DNA from: Nocardia brasiliensis NBRC 14402
GTDB lineage: Bacteria; Actinomycetota; Actinomycetes; Mycobacteriales; Mycobacteriaceae
Assembly (NCBI RefSeq): GCF_000308475.2
Contig: NZ_BAFT02000070.1
Location: forward strand, 52,368-116,367
Length of the DNA stretch: 64,000 bases
Reading direction: 5' to 3'
Each line of letters opens with the position of its first letter. Position 1 is the stretch's first letter. Of the stretch, positions 16,920 through 24,103 are shown in pieces. Made by a program: the position numbers and the translations under genes. Under the pieces are notes generated by a model. That model was not told where the DNA came from, made no database searches, and saw only the letters and a program-made list of their open reading frames with translations.

Positions 16920-17366
16920 TCAGACCTGGGTGTGGTCGACGACCTTGCGGAGCAGCGTGGTCAGTTGGGCGCGTTCCCGAGGGGTGAGCGGTGCCAGCAG
17001 GTCGTCACCTACGGCGGTGGCCTGTTTGATCAGCGCGGTGCGGGCGGCTCGGCCCGCGCGGGTGATGCGGACGGTCACCCGGCGTCGATCGTTGTCGTCG
17101 CGGGTGCGTTCGACGTGACCCGCGGCCGCGAGTTCGTCGACGATCTTCGCGATATCGCTCGGATGGATCGCCAGTCGCTCGGCCAGATCGCGTTGCGCGT
17201 GCGGGCCGAAATCGGCGAGCGCGGCCAGGATCGCCATGTGCCACAGGCGAAGTCCGCGTTCGGCCAGCCGGTCGGCGAACCGGCCACGGGCGGTCTTGCC
17301 GACTCGCGACAGCAGGTAGATGTCGAGCTCGAGCAGGCTGGGCGGCGCTGCGCGTCCGGTGTCCAT
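16920..17366 (-). CDS. MarR-family regulator
   Basis: 148 residues. A winged helix spans about 30-110: the HTH with RDLAERLAIHPSDIAKIVDEL and the wing with RTRDDNDRRRVTVRITRAG, containing the DxRRR motif of MarR proteins. The flanking helices form the dimer interface. ATG 17366 follows TACAAT by 6 nt with no Shine-Dalgarno, so it is probably leaderless. It is divergent from the VOC gene at 17422; a 26-bp imperfect palindrome lies directly upstream and overlaps the -10, as for an autorepressed MarR system. Confidence 0.88.
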   Translation of the reverse strand: MDTGRAAPPSLLELDIYLLSRVGKTARGRFADRLAERGLRLWHMAILAALADFGPHAQRDLAERLAIHPSDIAKIVDELAAAGHVERTRDDNDRRRVTVRITRAGRAARTALIKQATAVGDDLLAPLTPRERAQLTTLLRKVVDHTQV

Positions 17367-17370
17367 CGAT

Positions 17371-17396
17371 CTATTGTAGGTGCTTACCAATAATAG
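17371..17396. promoter_or_regulatory. MarR-type operator palindrome
   Basis: 26-bp imperfect palindrome with arms CTATTGTAGGT and ACCAATAATAG around 4 bp; matching positions follow CTATTnTnGGT/ACCnAnAATAG. It covers TACAAT, the -10 of the MarR gene read leftwards, and lies 25 bp before the divergent VOC start. Confidence 0.65.
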
Positions 17397-17421
17397 GTTC
17401 ACGCCTACAAAAGGAGACGTC

Positions 17422-17823
17422 GTGGACGCGCTGCATCCGAGGCTGCTGGTCGGCCGCTTCGCGGAATGTTTCGACTTCTATTCCGCCGTGCTGCCCGAAC
17501 TGCTCGGCGCCGAGCTGATCAAGGGCACCGCGGCGGGCCCCTATGCCAACTGGGACGTGGACGGCCAAGGTGTGCTGGTGCTGTTCGACCGCGCGGCCAT
17601 GGCCGAGGTCGTGGGGACCGCCGCGCGACCCGTCCAGCCGGCGCAGGACACGGTCATGTTCGTGTGCCGCGTCCCGGAGGTGGCCGCGGGCTTCGACCTG
17701 TGCGTCCGGCACGGGGCGACGGTCGTCACCGGGGTCACCGAGCGGCCGCACTGGGGACCGAACCTGCGCACCGCGCACGTGCGTGATCCGGAGGGCACCT
17801 TGATCGAGTTGCAGTCGTACTGA
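17422..17823 (+). CDS. VOC-family protein under MarR control
   Basis: 133 residues, single VOC domain: LHPRLLVGRFAECFDFYSAV opens the first half and HVRDPEGTLIELQSY closes the second, with DPEG in the usual turn and a C-terminal Glu that is a common metal ligand. Start GTG 17422 is supported by AAAGGAG 7 bp upstream. Its place opposite a MarR gene suggests a detoxification or stress role, which is inference. The reaction cannot be assigned. Confidence 0.8.
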   Translation: MDALHPRLLVGRFAECFDFYSAVLPELLGAELIKGTAAGPYANWDVDGQGVLVLFDRAAMAEVVGTAARPVQPAQDTVMFVCRVPEVAAGFDLCVRHGATVVTGVTERPHWGPNLRTAHVRDPEGTLIELQSY

Positions 17824-17979
17824 TCAGGCTCGCGTGCTCCGGTTAAGCTGGTCGGGCACCGTCAGGGTGCGACCGGTCCGCGGGAAGGGCGTAGCCCACC
17901 TGATGTTGCGACGCTCGACGCATCTCCTCTTTTCCGGCCTGAGCCGCGGACACCAGGCGCTGACGGAAAGGAGGCCATC

Positions 17980-19428
17980 GTGCCCGTCCAACGTTTGTGC
18001 GACAACCCCGACCTCGAACATCTGCGCAAGCAGGCGAAAGCGCTGCGCAAGGCCGCCGCGGCGGGCGATCCCGCGGCGCTCGCGCTGTTCGCCGAGTTCC
18101 ACCCGGACCCGGCCGCGCCGGTGCAACTGGCCGGGGCCCAGCTGGTCACGGCGCGGCGCTACGGCTTCGCGAGCTGGCCGAGACTGAAGCAGCACATCGA
18201 CGTCGTCGCGCGCTACAGCCGTTCGCCGCACCAGGTCGAGACCGGTGCCGACCTGCCCGCAGAATTTCTCCGGCTGGCCTGCCTCACCTACGGTGACGAC
18301 TATCCCGGCCGGATCCCGGCAGCGGACGCACTGCGCGAACAAACGGCCGAGGCGAACGTCTACACCATGGCCGCCACCGGTTCTTTCGATGCGCTGCGCG
18401 CGCTGCTCGCCGCACAACCCGCGCTCGCCCGCGCGGACGGCGGTCCGTTCGACTGGCCGCCGTTGCTCTACCTCTGCTATGCCCGCCTCGCCGTGCCAGG
18501 GCGCGCCGTCGATGCGGCGCGGCTGCTGCTCGAACACGGTGCCGATCCGAACGCGGGCTTTCTCTGGGACGGGCTGCCCTCTCCTTTCACCACTGTGACC
18601 GGAGCCTTGGGCGGCGGGGAGGAGGATCAGCCGAGGCATCCGCAGGGGCTGGCGCTGGCCCGGCTGCTGCTCGAGGCGGGTGCGAACGCCAACGACAGTC
18701 AGGCGCTGTACAACCTGGGACTCGGTGGGTCCTGGTCCGACGACACCACGCACCTGGAGCTGCTCCTGGAATTCGGCCTCGGCGCGGGCGACGGTGGTCC
18801 CTGGAAGGCGCGACTCGGGCCGACCCTCGCCACGCCCGCACAACTGCTGCGCGAGGAACTGGCGACCGCCGCGTTGCGCGGCGGGCCCCGGCGCACCCGA
18901 TTGCTGCTCGACCACGGCGCCGAAATCGACGGCCGCGGTGCGCATCCGGCGTTCGGCGGCCGGACGCCCTACGAACTGGCCATGCTGAACGGCCACCGCG
19001 AAGTGGCTGAAATCCTCAGGGTTGCAGGCGCTTCCGGCGTGCTCGAGCCGCAGGACCAATTCGTCGCCGCCTGCCTGCGGGGCGACCGTGCCGCCGCGAC
19101 GGCGGCGCCGGAACTGCTGGCGCGGGCCCTCGCCGACACCCCCGATCTGATCAATCGGGCTGCCGAGCACGGCCATCGCGCGGCGGTCCGGCTGCTCGTC
19201 GACCTCGGCTTCGACGTCAACCATCGGCGGCGCAGCACCCCGCTGCACGAGGCGGCATGGAACGACGACGTGCCCATGGCCGAAACCCTCGTCGCCCTCG
19301 GCGCGGACCCCACGATCGAAGACCTCGACCACGAGGCCACCCCGCTCGAATTCGCCGAATATGGCCAAAAAGATTCTGCCGCAACCTATCTGCGCACGCT
19401 CGCAAACCCGCCGCGCGACACGGTCTGA
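17980..19428 (+). CDS. Ankyrin-repeat protein
   Basis: 482 residues from GTG, preceded by a full Shine-Dalgarno AAAGGAGG. The first 80 residues form a helical cap (LEHLRKQAKALRKAAAAGDP, then RRYGFASWPRLKQHI) often seen before ankyrin repeats in actinobacterial proteins. Ankyrin units then recur: AARLLLEHGADPN (about 180), LARLLLEAGANAND (about 230), TRLLLDHGAEID (about 310), VRLLVDLGFDVNHRRRSTPL (about 405) and TLVALGADPTIED (about 440). No signal peptide or membrane segment is present, so it is cytoplasmic and presumably a protein-interaction scaffold. Its partner is unknown; a degraded recombinase fragment lies just downstream. Confidence 0.88.
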   Translation: MPVQRLCDNPDLEHLRKQAKALRKAAAAGDPAALALFAEFHPDPAAPVQLAGAQLVTARRYGFASWPRLKQHIDVVARYSRSPHQVETGADLPAEFLRLACLTYGDDYPGRIPAADALREQTAEANVYTMAATGSFDALRALLAAQPALARADGGPFDWPPLLYLCYARLAVPGRAVDAARLLLEHGADPNAGFLWDGLPSPFTTVTGALGGGEEDQPRHPQGLALARLLLEAGANANDSQALYNLGLGGSWSDDTTHLELLLEFGLGAGDGGPWKARLGPTLATPAQLLREELATAALRGGPRRTRLLLDHGAEIDGRGAHPAFGGRTPYELAMLNGHREVAEILRVAGASGVLEPQDQFVAACLRGDRAAATAAPELLARALADTPDLINRAAEHGHRAAVRLLVDLGFDVNHRRRSTPLHEAAWNDDVPMAETLVALGADPTIEDLDHEATPLEFAEYGQKDSAATYLRTLANPPRDTV

Positions 19429-19431
19429 TCC

Positions 19432-19593
19432 GGGGCCGGATGCTCCGCGCCGCCCGTGGGTCCGGGCGGCGGCCAGGCCCTCGTAGGTGCCGTAGACCAT
19501 GAGTTCGCGGATGAATTCGGCGAGCGCGGCCAAGACGGAAAGACCGCCCGCCCCCTGCAGTGGGTCGAGCGCTTCATTGAAGGACCGGAAATC
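19432..19593 (-). pseudogene. Remnant of a serine recombinase (Tn3-type resolvase)
   Basis: The leftward translation reads DFRSFNEALDPLQGAGGLSV, then ALAEFIRELMVYGTYEGLAA and ARTHGRRG, which aligns with the well-known resolvase stretch of the form FRSLTEALDTTTPGGRLVF..ALAEFERDLIRERTxAGLxAARARGRxG. Both the catalytic N-terminus and the C-terminal DNA-binding domain are missing, and key positions are changed (Phe-Glu-Arg-Asp became Phe-Ile-Arg-Glu; RER lost). It is therefore a dead fragment of about 54 codons, evidence of a former mobile element between the ankyrin gene and the small membrane protein gene. Confidence 0.6.
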
Positions 19594-19715
19594 CGATGCC
19601 TCGCTTGCGAAGTCCGGCGACGATGACGCGGTCATTGGCTGCATCTTCGGTACCGGCGGGGGTTCGGCGTGGAAGGATGACCCATCCAGCTGATAACGGA
19701 TGTGAGTGAGGGGTT

Positions 19716-20063
19716 ATGCAAGCATTCATCGTCGGCTTGATATTCGGGCTGATCTTCGTCAGCTGCACCTATTCCGCCTCGAAGGGATACCGAGGCGTCG
19801 CAACCAGTCCTAGCGAGGGCTACGGCGAGGGCATCCCGGACACCACACTCACAGACCCTCAGCGTCGCAAGAAGGCGAACAACCTGGTGGCCTTCTGGGC
19901 GACTCTATCCGCGGCACTCTGCCTTCCGCCCATTGCTTACACCGCCTACGTAGCGATGGATCCCGAGCGCCGAATCCCCCTGCCGGTCCTGGTTCTCTTG
20001 GCGGTCTACGCCATTGTCGTCTGCTCTACGGCCGCGTATCCCCTGGAAAAGATCAAGAAGTAG
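19716..20063 (+). CDS. Small membrane protein of unknown function
   Basis: 115 residues with three hydrophobic segments: residues 2-18 (QAFIVGLIFGLIFVSCTYSA), about 60-80 (FWATLSAALCLPPIAYTAYV) and about 88-108 (LPVLVLLAVYAIVVCSTAAY), and a hydrophilic loop SEGYGEGIPDTTLTDPQRRK between the first two. No domain is recognised. ATG is preceded by GTGAGTGAGGGG. Codon third positions are somewhat less GC-biased than in neighbours, and it follows the recombinase remnant, so recent acquisition is possible. Confidence 0.65.
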   Translation: MQAFIVGLIFGLIFVSCTYSASKGYRGVATSPSEGYGEGIPDTTLTDPQRRKKANNLVAFWATLSAALCLPPIAYTAYVAMDPERRIPLPVLVLLAVYAIVVCSTAAYPLEKIKK

Positions 20064-20089
20064 CCGCTGACGTGAGGCGATAACGAGAG

Positions 20090-20109
20090 CGTCGCTGCGA
20101 GCGGCGACG
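20090..20109. terminator. Weak hairpin between convergent genes
   Basis: Stem CGTCGC / GCGACG with an 8-nt loop between the small membrane protein gene and the flavin monooxygenase gene. Confidence 0.35.
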
Positions 20110-20117
20110 GCGGTGAG

Positions 20118-21629
20118 TCAGGCGGCGCGGAACCAGTGCGCGGCGGCGGACTCGAAGGCCGCGGCGTCGCGTTCGCCCGCCCATGCCACGAAACCGTCGG
20201 GGCGGATCAGTACTGCGCCGACGCCGAGGTCTTCGCGGGGCGTGGCGGCGACGTAGCGAATCCGGTTCGCCCAGGCGGTAACTGCCGTGCGCAGGCTCGG
20301 ATCGGCACCGAAGTCGAGCAGGACACCGCGCCCGTCATGGGTCAGGTCGCCCAAACGAGTGTCGTCGTCGAACCTGAAATCCGGTGCGCTGCGGCCGATC
20401 ATCGGGTGGGTGCCGCCTAGGTCGTAGCGAATCGAGGCACCCGAACTGCGTTCGAAACCGTAGGTCGTGCCGTCGGCGGTCGCGAGCAGATCCTGGATCA
20501 CCCCGCGCAGCGCGCCGGCGATCGGATCGGGTCGCAGGATCGCCACCTGAGCGCGGGACCAGTCGAGCACCGCGGCCCCGATCGGATGCCGTTCGGCGGT
20601 ATAGGTATCGAGCAGTCCGGTCGGCGCGGTGCCGTGCACGGTCGCCGCGAGCTTCCAGCCCAGATTCATCGCGTCACCGATGCCGAGGTTGAGGCCCTGT
20701 CCGCCGAGCGGGGAGTGGATGTGCGCGGCATCGCCCGCGAGCAGCACCCGCCCCTGCCGGTAGGTGGTCGTCTGCATCGCCCGATCGGTGAAACTGGAGG
20801 CGAAGTGGACCGCGTCCAGCGTGACGCCGGTGCCGGAGACCCGGCGCAGCACTTCTTGCAGATGGTCGCGGGTCAGCGGCTGCGTGCGGTCGAATGCGCC
20901 GCCGTCGAAATCCATCACGCCGATATGCCCGTTCGCGGCCAGCCGGAGATACACGCCCGTCTCGGTGCGGTTGATGATCCCCTCGTCCAGCCGCGCCGGA
21001 TCGGCGAGGTCGGCGAGCGCGACGTAGCCGGTGAATTGTGGCTCGGTGCCGACGAATTCGAAGCCCGCCAGCTTGCGCACCACGCTGCGCCCACCGTCGC
21101 AGCCGACCGCCCAGTGCGCCGCGTAGGCACTCTCCCCGGCGTGCACGAGTACCCGCTCGTCGTCCTGGGCGATGGCGGAACCCGCTGTGCCGCGCTGGAT
21201 CTGCACTCCGAGCGCGACGGCCCGCTCGGTCAGCACCGACTCGAGTGCGGTGAGGGTCACCATCATCGACTGCAGCGCCGGGCTGGGCAGGTAGTACGGC
21301 AGGTCCGCGAACTCGACCCGGGCCGGATCGAGGACCAGGCCCGCGAAATGGCCGATATGGCGCGGCGGCAGTTCCTCGTCGAAGCCGGCGCGCAGGTTGT
21401 CGGCCGCGCCGGAAGCTTTCCGCAGCGCGGGCAGCAGCCCGCGGCGATAGAACGCCTCGACCGAGGCGGCGGAAAGCCCCCGGCGGCCCAGCGGTTCGTC
21501 CCGCCACGGCGAGCCCGGGTCCGGTTCCCGCTCGAGCACCAGCACCGAACAGTGCGCCAGACCCAGCTCGCACGCGAGCAGCAGGCCGACCGGGCCCGCT
21601 CCCACGATCACGACATCGAATTCATCCAT
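20118..21629 (-). CDS. FAD-dependent aromatic monooxygenase (PHBH fold)
   Basis: 503 residues. The FAD-binding VGAGPVGLLLACELG is at 9-23; VGCDGGRSVVRKLAGFEF near 155-170 contains the DG motif region for FAD/NAD(P)H binding; and LLAGDAAHIHSPLGGQGLNL near 275-295 is the conserved GD motif. The C-terminal thioredoxin-like domain (about 400-503, DFRFDDDTRLGDLTHDGRG...) places it with polyketide and phenol hydroxylases such as RdmE/PgaE or resistance-type rifampicin or tetracycline hydroxylases. It hydroxylates an aromatic ring using O2 and NADPH. Substrate unknown. It is divergent from the alpha/beta hydrolase leader region. Confidence 0.87.
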   Translation of the reverse strand: MDEFDVVIVGAGPVGLLLACELGLAHCSVLVLEREPDPGSPWRDEPLGRRGLSAASVEAFYRRGLLPALRKASGAADNLRAGFDEELPPRHIGHFAGLVLDPARVEFADLPYYLPSPALQSMMVTLTALESVLTERAVALGVQIQRGTAGSAIAQDDERVLVHAGESAYAAHWAVGCDGGRSVVRKLAGFEFVGTEPQFTGYVALADLADPARLDEGIINRTETGVYLRLAANGHIGVMDFDGGAFDRTQPLTRDHLQEVLRRVSGTGVTLDAVHFASSFTDRAMQTTTYRQGRVLLAGDAAHIHSPLGGQGLNLGIGDAMNLGWKLAATVHGTAPTGLLDTYTAERHPIGAAVLDWSRAQVAILRPDPIAGALRGVIQDLLATADGTTYGFERSSGASIRYDLGGTHPMIGRSAPDFRFDDDTRLGDLTHDGRGVLLDFGADPSLRTAVTAWANRIRYVAATPREDLGVGAVLIRPDGFVAWAGERDAAAFESAAAHWFRAA

Positions 21630-21720
21630 GCCTCAATGGTTTTCGAGCGCTCTTGCACCGGGCTGACGCAGAACTTGCGGCGCGCCTACGGGTAGGTTCT
21701 CCCACCACCGGAAAAACCGG

Positions 21721-21749
21721 TTGGCCGTCCACGCGACCACTGCTACGTT
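21721..21749 (+). promoter_or_regulatory. Predicted sigma-70-type promoter of the hydrolase leader
   Basis: TTGGCC (21721-21726) and TACGTT (21744-21749), separated by 17 bp and with an extended TG before the -10. The inverted repeat ACCGG-AAAAA-CCGGT at 21708-21722 overlaps the -35 and may be an operator. Confidence 0.5.
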
Positions 21750-21784
21750 TCCGGTGACCGTGCAAGTCCGAGGAGGTGGTACCC

Positions 21785-21838
21785 GTGAACGCAGTATCTA
21801 CATGGGTGCTCCCCTCAGGGGTCACGGTCGGGCGATAG
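21785..21838 (+). CDS. Short leader-peptide ORF before the alpha/beta hydrolase
   Basis: GTG start with a near-perfect Shine-Dalgarno GAGGAGG 8 bp upstream, encoding the 17-residue peptide MNAVSTWVLPSGVTVGR followed by TAG. The Shine-Dalgarno is stronger than that of the hydrolase 45 nt downstream. The frame differs from the hydrolase frame. The last part of the peptide coding sequence contributes one arm of a 9-bp stem (see the next entry), which is the architecture of ribosome-mediated attenuation. I recall no characterised match for this peptide. An alternative is that the region simply encodes an N-terminal extension of the hydrolase from GTG 21754, but that frame is Gly/Arg-rich and not coding-like. 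Confidence 0.5.
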   Translation: MNAVSTWVLPSGVTVGR

Positions 21839-21870
21839 GTCGTCCGGGAGCGCCGCTGAACGCACTCCCG
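21805..21870 (+). promoter_or_regulatory. Possible attenuator with mutually exclusive stems
   Basis: Stem A: GGTGCTCCC (21805-21813, within the leader ORF) can pair with GGGAGCGCC (21846-21854), 9 bp including one G-U. Stem B: CGGGAG (21845-21850) can pair with CTCCCG (21865-21870), which abuts the AAAGG ribosome site of the hydrolase. Both stems need the same GGGAG, so a ribosome on the leader would disrupt A and favour B. Confidence 0.45.
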
Positions 21871-21882
21871 AAAGGCACGACC

Positions 21883-22611
21883 ATGCATTTCACTTCCGAA
21901 CAGCGCTTCGACGACGGCGTCCTCGAACGCGCCTTCACCCTCGGCGAGATCCCCGGCATCCTGTGGACGCCCGCCACCGCCGCGCCCGCGCCGCTGATCC
22001 TGGTCGGGCACCCAGGCGGGCTGCCCGGCATGTACCCCCGGCTGGTGGGCCGAGCCCGGCATGCAGCAGCGGACGGCTATGCCTCGGTCACCATCGAACT
22101 GCCGGGCGGTGGTGACCGGCCCCGTTCGGCCGCCGCCGAGCAGGCCCGCCTCGACCTGCGCCGAGCCATCGCGGCCGGCGGTCCGGTCGACGACGAGATC
22201 GTCGCCCGGCTGATCCTCCCGCTGGTGGAACAAGCCGTCCCGGAATGGCAGACCACCATGGACGCCGTTCTCGCGCTGCCCGAGATCGGTGGGCCGGTCG
22301 GGTACTCGGGCGGGCCGATCGGCATCGGCATCCGGTTGGCGCGGGTCGACCCGCGGATCGCGGCCGCCCTGCTGTTCGCCGGAAGTTTCGTGCCGCGCAG
22401 CATGTTCGAGGAAGCCGGGCAGGTCACCATCCCGCTGCTGGTGCTGCTGCAATGGGACGACGAAGGCAACGATCGGCAGTTGGCGCTGGATCTGTTCGAC
22501 GCCTTCGGCACCAAGGAGAAGACGCTGCACGCCAACATGGGCGGACACACCGGTGTCCCGCACTTCGAAGGCGACTCGGGGAGCAGGTTTTTCGCGCGGC
22601 ACCTGAAGTAG
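21883..22611 (+). CDS. Alpha/beta hydrolase (dienelactone-hydrolase-like)
   Basis: 242 residues. The oxyanion region is LVGHPGGLPGMYPRL, the nucleophile elbow GYSGGPIG carries Ser at about 144, the acidic residue is probably in QWDDEGND (about 190), and the catalytic His is in MGGHTGVPH (about 225), so a full Ser-Asp-His triad is available. No signal peptide is present, so the enzyme is cytoplasmic. AAAGG is 8 bp before the ATG. The substrate is unknown. The leader-peptide architecture upstream raises the option of an inducible enzyme that inactivates a translation-blocking compound, but the sequence does not show that. Confidence 0.8.
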   Translation: MHFTSEQRFDDGVLERAFTLGEIPGILWTPATAAPAPLILVGHPGGLPGMYPRLVGRARHAAADGYASVTIELPGGGDRPRSAAAEQARLDLRRAIAAGGPVDDEIVARLILPLVEQAVPEWQTTMDAVLALPEIGGPVGYSGGPIGIGIRLARVDPRIAAALLFAGSFVPRSMFEEAGQVTIPLLVLLQWDDEGNDRQLALDLFDAFGTKEKTLHANMGGHTGVPHFEGDSGSRFFARHLK

Positions 22612-22617
22612 GGCCGA

Positions 22618-22657
22618 GCCGGCAAGGGGGACCAACCCCTGGAACACCCTTGCCGGC
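22618..22657 (+). terminator. Hairpin just after the hydrolase stop
   Basis: 11-bp stem GCCGGCAAGGG / CCCTTGCCGGC with an 18-nt loop, 6 bp after the stop codon. Confidence 0.65.
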
Positions 22658-22666
22658 AACGCCGGA

Positions 22667-22698
22667 AACGATCGGCAGGCTCGAGCCTGCCGATCGTT
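22667..22698. terminator. Perfect 32-bp palindrome, bidirectional terminator
   Basis: Arms AACGATCGGCAGGCTC / GAGCCTGCCGATCGTT without a spacer, lying 18 bp after the stop of the leftward DoxX gene and in tandem with the preceding hairpin; it should stop transcription from both sides. Confidence 0.75.
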
Positions 22699-22716
22699 CT
22701 CGGTCTCAGTGCGAGG

Positions 22717-23151
22717 TCATCGGGTGAGCAGCGAGCGCAGCCCGGTGATGGTGTCGCGGCGCTCGTAGGCGATCCAGGCGAAGATCGCCGACAGCACCAG
22801 CGGGAAGGGCGCGTACGTGGGCATATCCGTCAGGAAGACGTTGGTGGCGGCGGCCAGCAGGGTGAGCACGGACAGACCGGCCGCGGCCAGCCCGCTCAGG
22901 TACCGCACGAGCAGGCCGATACCGCCCGCGATCTCGCAGACGCCGATGAAGTACATGAGCCACGGCGAACCGAGACCGGCTTCCCGCATGGCCACCGTGT
23001 TCTCCTCGGGAACCATGTTCAGCAGCTTCGGCAGGCCCGAGGCCAGGATGAAGAACAGGCCCAGCACGATCTGCAGGCCCCACAGGACGCGATTGCGGAC
23101 CTTGCCGGGACGGGCGGTGGTGGCGGCGGCGGTGGCGGAGATGGCGGTCAT
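22717..23151 (-). CDS. DoxX-family membrane protein
   Basis: 144 residues with four hydrophobic segments: VLWGLQIVLGLFFILASGLP (about 24-43), WLMYFIGVCEIAGGIGLLVR (about 64-83), LAAAGLSVLTLLAAATNVFL (about 88-107) and PLVLSAIFAWIAY near the C-terminus. This is the DoxX/DoxD four-helix pattern; such proteins are linked to thiosulfate/quinone or thiol redox stress in actinobacteria, without one defined reaction. The gene is separated from the HxlR regulator by about 110 bp on the same strand; the HxlR gene in turn is divergent from another DoxX-like gene, so the three may form a redox-stress group. Confidence 0.82.
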   Translation of the reverse strand: MTAISATAAATTARPGKVRNRVLWGLQIVLGLFFILASGLPKLLNMVPEENTVAMREAGLGSPWLMYFIGVCEIAGGIGLLVRYLSGLAAAGLSVLTLLAAATNVFLTDMPTYAPFPLVLSAIFAWIAYERRDTITGLRSLLTR

Positions 23152-23264
23152 GGTCTTTCCTTCTGGGTTGGTCGCGCTGTCCGGGTAGCGCGTTCACCTG
23201 AGAAGACGGAGACCCCGAAACGAATTAATCGGTCGCGTCCCAAGATTTTTCCACCGCGGTCCGG

Positions 23265-23627
23265 TCAGGTTGTGCCTGCCGATTCTTGGAAGTCGACGAG
23301 CGCTTCGCCGTGCACCTGTGCCCACTCCGTCAGCATCGCTATCGGCTCCTGCAATGTCCGGCCGAGCGGGGTCAGGCTGTATTCCACCCGCGGGGGTGCT
23401 TCGGCGTAGCGGTGCCGATCGATGAGGCCGTTGCTCTGCAGTCGGCGCAGAGTCTGGGTCAGCACCTTCCGGGAGATGCCGCCGGACAGGGCGACGAGTT
23501 CACTGTGCCGCTTGGGGCCGTCCGCGAGCGCGTACAGGGTGACCACCGACCACTTGTTCGCGATGACCTCGAGCGCTGTGCGGGCAGGGCAGTCGGACAT
23601 GAACATGATTCCGGCAGGAGGACGCAC
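23265..23627 (-). CDS. HxlR-family (winged-helix) regulator
   Basis: 120 residues. The CPARTALEVIANKWSVVTLY segment near the N-terminus carries the conserved Cys and the K-W of HxlR proteins; the HTH follows (RHSELVALSGGISRKVLTQT) and the wing RHRYAEAPPRVEYSLTPLGR contains the P-x-V-E-Y-x-L-T signature. The single Cys (about residue 13) can be the thiol sensor, as in HypR/QorR-type members. GTG 23627 is chosen because TAACCT (23640-23635) lies 7 nt before it and no Shine-Dalgarno fits the two internal ATGs; the gene is probably leaderless. The operator palindrome upstream overlaps that -10. Confidence 0.85.
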   Translation of the reverse strand: MRPPAGIMFMSDCPARTALEVIANKWSVVTLYALADGPKRHSELVALSGGISRKVLTQTLRRLQSNGLIDRHRYAEAPPRVEYSLTPLGRTLQEPIAMLTEWAQVHGEALVDFQESAGTT

Positions 23628-23634
23628 GGCCCGA

Positions 23635-23653
23635 AGGTTACCAAAAGGTACCT
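23635..23653. promoter_or_regulatory. HxlR operator in the divergent intergenic region
   Basis: AGGTTACCAAAAGGTACCT is an imperfect palindrome with arms AGGTnACC / GGTnCCT around AAAA. It overlaps the -10 of the HxlR gene and the -35 region of the rightward DoxX-like gene, whose likely -10 is TAGCGT (23664-23669), 7 nt before its ATG. Confidence 0.65.
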
Positions 23654-23676
23654 ATCGGATTTCTAGCGTTTCCCCC

Positions 23677-24033
23677 ATGCATATCGCAGCCTTGATCCTG
23701 TCCGTCCTACTCGCCGTGGCGATGCTCCAGTCCGGCGTGATGAAATTCGTCCGCCCCGCGTGGATCCGCCGCTTCGCCGACGCGGTCCACCTCACCGATT
23801 CCCAGCTCACCGTGCTCGGCAGCCTGCAGATCGCCGCGACGATCGGTCTGGTCTGGGGTATCTGGTTCCCGCCCTTCGCGATCGCCGCCGTGATCGGACT
23901 GGTGCTCTACTTCGGCGGCGCGATCGTCGTCCACCTCCGCACCGGCGACCGGAACATGTCGGGAGCCGTGGTCTTCCTCGTGCTGTCGCTCGCGACGTCG
24001 TTCGTGCTTGGTCTGGACGTGTTCGTCGCCTGA
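23677..24033 (+). CDS. DoxX-like membrane protein, HxlR-controlled
   Basis: 118 residues with four hydrophobic helices: ALILSVLLAVAMLQSGVMKF (about 4-23), LGSLQIAATIGLVWGIWF (about 47-64), FAIAAVIGLVLYFGGAIVVH (about 67-86) and GAVVFLVLSLATSFVLGLDV (about 96-115). GVMKF in helix 1 is typical of the DoxX-like family. ATG 23677 is 7 nt after TAGCGT and lacks a Shine-Dalgarno. Its position opposite an HxlR regulator suggests induction by thiol or electrophile stress, which is inferred from the families. Confidence 0.8.
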   Translation: MHIAALILSVLLAVAMLQSGVMKFVRPAWIRRFADAVHLTDSQLTVLGSLQIAATIGLVWGIWFPPFAIAAVIGLVLYFGGAIVVHLRTGDRNMSGAVVFLVLSLATSFVLGLDVFVA

Positions 24034-24068
24034 GCGTGCGGTTCGCGGTCATCGACCCCGTTACGCGA

Positions 24069-24097
24069 CGAGATCCCCACTGTCCGTGGGGATCTCG
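24069..24097. terminator. Bidirectional hairpin terminator
   Basis: 12-bp stem CGAGATCCCCAC / GTGGGGATCTCG with a TGTCC loop, between the convergent DoxX-like gene and the membrane protein gene at 24104. Confidence 0.78.
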
Positions 24098-24103
24098 CGT
24101 CGA

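Noticed and set aside
17824..19431. Leftward open frame continuing from the recombinase remnant across the ankyrin gene
   Set aside because: Beyond the first 70 or so codons it is an Arg/Gly/Gln-rich mirror of the ankyrin gene; only the recombinase-like part resembles a protein family.
21754..21882. N-terminal extension of the alpha/beta hydrolase from GTG 21754
   Set aside because: In frame and near a possible leaderless start, but the residues are Gly/Arg-rich without coding character, and ATG 21883 has a Shine-Dalgarno and fits the fold start.
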